A DNA stretch of 7,132 bases from an uncultured Clostridium sp. (GTDB taxonomy: Bacteria; Bacillota; Clostridia; Lachnospirales; Anaerotignaceae): the NCBI GenBank assembly GCA_947246775.1, contig CAMXTM010000102.1, positions 1-7,132 of the forward strand, read 5' to 3'. Position 1 is the first letter of the stretch, and each line of letters opens with the position of its first letter. A model generated the notes under the pieces. That model did no database searches and was not told the DNA's origin. It saw nothing but the letters and a program-made list of their open reading frames with translations. Below are positions 5,655 to 7,132 of the stretch, piece after piece. A program made the position numbers and the translations under genes.

Positions 5655-6836
5655 TTATTTTATAGCGTTTTTAAATACATCTGTTCTATCTGTTTTTTCC
5701 CAAGGTAAGTCAATATCTGTTCTACCAAAATGACCATAAGCTGCTGTTTGTTTGTAGATTGGGCGGCGCAAGTCAAAATGTTCGATAATTGCTGCTGGTC
5801 TCAAATCAAAATTTTCTTGAATGATTTTTGTAATTTCTTCATCAGAAATTTTTCCAGTACCATAAGTGTTTACTAGAATAGAAACTGGTTTTGCTACACC
5901 GATTGCATAAGCTAATTGTACTTCACATTTTTTAGCAATACCACTTGCTACAATGTTTTTCGCAACATATCTAGCTGCATAGCAGGCTGAGCGGTCAACT
6001 TTTGTAGGGTCTTTGCCAGAAAAAGCACCACCACCATGGGCAGCATAGCCACCATAAGTATCTACAATAATTTTTCTGCCTGTTAAACCACTGTCGCCTT
6101 GTGGACCACCAATGACAAAACGTCCTGTTGGATTGATATAATATTTTGTTTTTTCGTCAAGTAATTCTGCTGGAATGACTTTTTTAATAATATGTTCTAA
6201 TACATCGTTGTAAATGGTTTCTTGGTCTACATCTGGGCTGTGTTGTGTAGAGATAACAACAGTGTCTACTCTAACTGGTTTGTCATCTTCATATTCTACT
6301 GTTACTTGAGATTTTCCATCTGGGCGCAAATAGTCTAATACATTATTTTTTCTTGCTGCTGTCAATGCGATTGTCAATTTGTGCGCAAGAGAAATTGGCA
6401 TTGGCATCAATTCTTCTGTTTCATCGCAAGCAAAACCAAACATCATGCCTTGGTCGCCTGCACCAGTGTCAAAACGACTATTGTCTTCTCCTTTTTTAGC
6501 TTCATATGCTTTGTCTACACCAAGTGCAATATCTGGGGACTGTCCATGAATGGAAGTGATAACGGAGCAGGTCTCACTATCAAAGCCAAATTTTGCTCTA
6601 TTGTATCCAATCTCACGTAAGGTATCTCTTACGACTGCCTCAATATCGACATAAGCATTTGTTGTAATTTCCCCCATAACAAATACAATACCTGTTGTGG
6701 TTGCTGTTTCGCAGGCAACCCTTGCATTTGGGTCTTTTGCTAATATGGCATCTAATACGCCGTCTGAAACTTGGTCACAAATTTTGTCTGGGTGTCCTTC
6801 TGTTACCGATTCTGATGTAAATAATCTTTTTGCCAT
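5655..6836 (-). CDS. metK: S-adenosylmethionine synthetase (methionine adenosyltransferase)
   Basis: Makes S-adenosylmethionine from methionine and ATP in the cytosol, releasing phosphate and pyrophosphate; the active form is a tetramer. The 393 residues match the family length. Visible landmarks are GHPDK (14-18), the flexible active-site loop [13 protein letters not shown] (96-108), the signature [12 protein letters not shown] (125-136), [22 protein letters not shown] (235-256, part of the Met/ATP site) and the P-loop-like [17 protein letters not shown] (268-284). All are intact. The ATG is preceded by AAGGAAGGAGT (6842-6852). The gene sits behind a SAM-I riboswitch and is closed by its own terminator, so it is probably a single-gene unit under feedback by its product. 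Codon use and motif quality are ordinary for a core gene. Confidence 0.99.
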   Translation of the reverse strand: MAKRLFTSESVTEGHPDKICDQVSDGVLDAILAKDPNARVACETATTTGIVFVMGEITTNAYVDIEAVVRDTLREIGYNRAKFGFDSETCSVITSIHGQSPDIALGVDKAYEAKKGEDNSRFDTGAGDQGMMFGFACDETEELMPMPISLAHKLTIALTAARKNNVLDYLRPDGKSQVTVEYEDDKPVRVDTVVISTQHSPDVDQETIYNDVLEHIIKKVIPAELLDEKTKYYINPTGRFVIGGPQGDSGLTGRKIIVDTYGGYAAHGGGAFSGKDPTKVDRSACYAARYVAKNIVASGIAKKCEVQLAYAIGVAKPVSILVNTYGTGKISDEEITKIIQENFDLRPAAIIEHFDLRRPIYKQTAAYGHFGRTDIDLPWEKTDRTDVFKNAIK

Positions 6837-6913
6837 TGTTTTACTCCTTCCTTTAAATCACCAAAAATAAATGTGTTAAAAAGTAAATATTGAAAAGAAA
6901 GAGATTTACAAAT

Positions 6914-6938
6914 AAAAAAAAGCCGAAAGGGCTTTTTT
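6914..6938 (-). terminator. Riboswitch expression-platform terminator before metK
   Basis: On the minus strand AAAAAAGCC, a CUUUC loop, and GGCUUUUUUUU form a compact intrinsic terminator just after the SAM-I aptamer, about 75 bases ahead of the metK ATG. An alternative pairing, CGGAAG (in the aptamer's P4 3' arm) with CUUUCG (loop and start of the right arm), would block it. This gives a plausible antiterminator when SAM is scarce. The alternative pairing is an inference. Confidence 0.9.
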
Positions 6939-6944
6939 AATTAT

Positions 6945-7043
6945 CTCATCTTCCGCAATTCTGCGGGGGAATTAGCACCGATACAAAAAAATTGCCGGTT
7001 GCTGGGTTTCACAGGGCCCTTTCCCTCAACCACTCTTGATAAG
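6945..7043 (-). promoter_or_regulatory. SAM-I (S-box) riboswitch aptamer controlling metK
   Basis: On the minus strand the conserved S-box run is clear: CUUAUCAAGAG, then GAGGGA, GGCCC, UGAAACCCAGCAACC, then CGGUGCUAAUUCC and GGAAGAUGAG. P1 is CUUAUC (7043-7038) with GAUGAG (6950-6945), six pairs with one G-U. A P3 of CCGG...CGG type and a P4 of UUCC-GCA with UGC-GGAA are visible. Binding of SAM should stabilise P1 and allow the following terminator to form, shutting off metK. Class and architecture are established for Firmicute methionine genes, while ligand binding here is inferred from conservation. Confidence 0.97.
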
Positions 7044-7065
7044 CTCTATTTACTTTATTATAATA

Positions 7066-7094
7066 AATATACCAAATGACTATGTATTTGTCAA
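7066..7094 (-). promoter_or_regulatory. Sigma-A-like promoter for the metK riboswitch transcript
   Basis: A perfect TTGACA (7089-7094) and TATATT (7066-7071, five of six) are spaced by 17 bases. This places the start near 7059, about 15 bases before the aptamer P1. The remaining 7095-7132 is AT-rich and shows no feature. Confidence 0.85.
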
Positions 7095-7132
7095 TAGCAA
7101 TATCATAATTTTTAAAATGAATTCTTGATACT

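Noticed and set aside
6381..6620. Plus-strand open frame of 79 codons in metK
   Set aside because: It is antisense to metK, which carries the full set of family motifs.
1..7132. CRISPR array, insertion sequence, tRNA, rRNA, integrase or toxin-antitoxin pair
   Set aside because: No regularly spaced repeats, transposase or integrase motifs, cloverleaf or rRNA-like sequence seen. The two unknown genes are not adjacent and give no toxin-antitoxin signature.

Overview
The window is a compact, AT-rich stretch in which every supportable gene lies on the minus strand, so transcription runs from the right edge to the left. Clear Shine-Dalgarno sites of the AAGGAGG type, a SAM-I (S-box) riboswitch with an intrinsic terminator in front of metK, U-rich hairpin terminators, a TTG start and the gene set (metK, recD2, comF, thyA, a short-motif DHFR) point to a low-GC Firmicute, most likely a member of Clostridia and perhaps of the Lachnospirales. 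The class is an inference from gene types and signals, and no ribosomal gene is present to confirm it.

Right to left: a sigma-A-like promoter (7066-7094) reads into a SAM-I aptamer (6945-7043) and its expression-platform terminator (6914-6938), followed by metK (5655-6836, S-adenosylmethionine synthetase). A strong hairpin terminator (5611-5647) closes metK. Next comes a 131-residue protein of unknown function (5194-5589), then a candidate promoter and recD2 (2841-5084), comF (2111-2827) and a 204-residue acidic protein of unknown function (1455-2069). These last three are tightly spaced and probably form one operon, ended by a good terminator at 1340-1372. A second unit, thyA (455-1285) followed 15 bases later by a dihydrofolate reductase gene that runs off the left edge (1-439), makes and regenerates the folate cofactor cycle for dTMP.

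Functionally the window has three blocks. The first is SAM supply under SAM feedback control. The second is a DNA-repair and DNA-uptake pair (RecD2 helicase and ComF phosphoribosyltransferase-like protein) with an uncharacterised acidic passenger. The third is the thymidylate synthase and DHFR pair, where ThyA converts methylene-THF to DHF and DHFR restores THF.

I find no mobile element, CRISPR array, tRNA or rRNA, and nothing that I would call a new system. The points most worth a second look are the two unrecognised proteins, the odd placement of the 131-residue gene directly behind the metK terminator, an inverted repeat abutting the recD2 promoter, and the clostridial-looking active-site variants in ThyA and DHFR.
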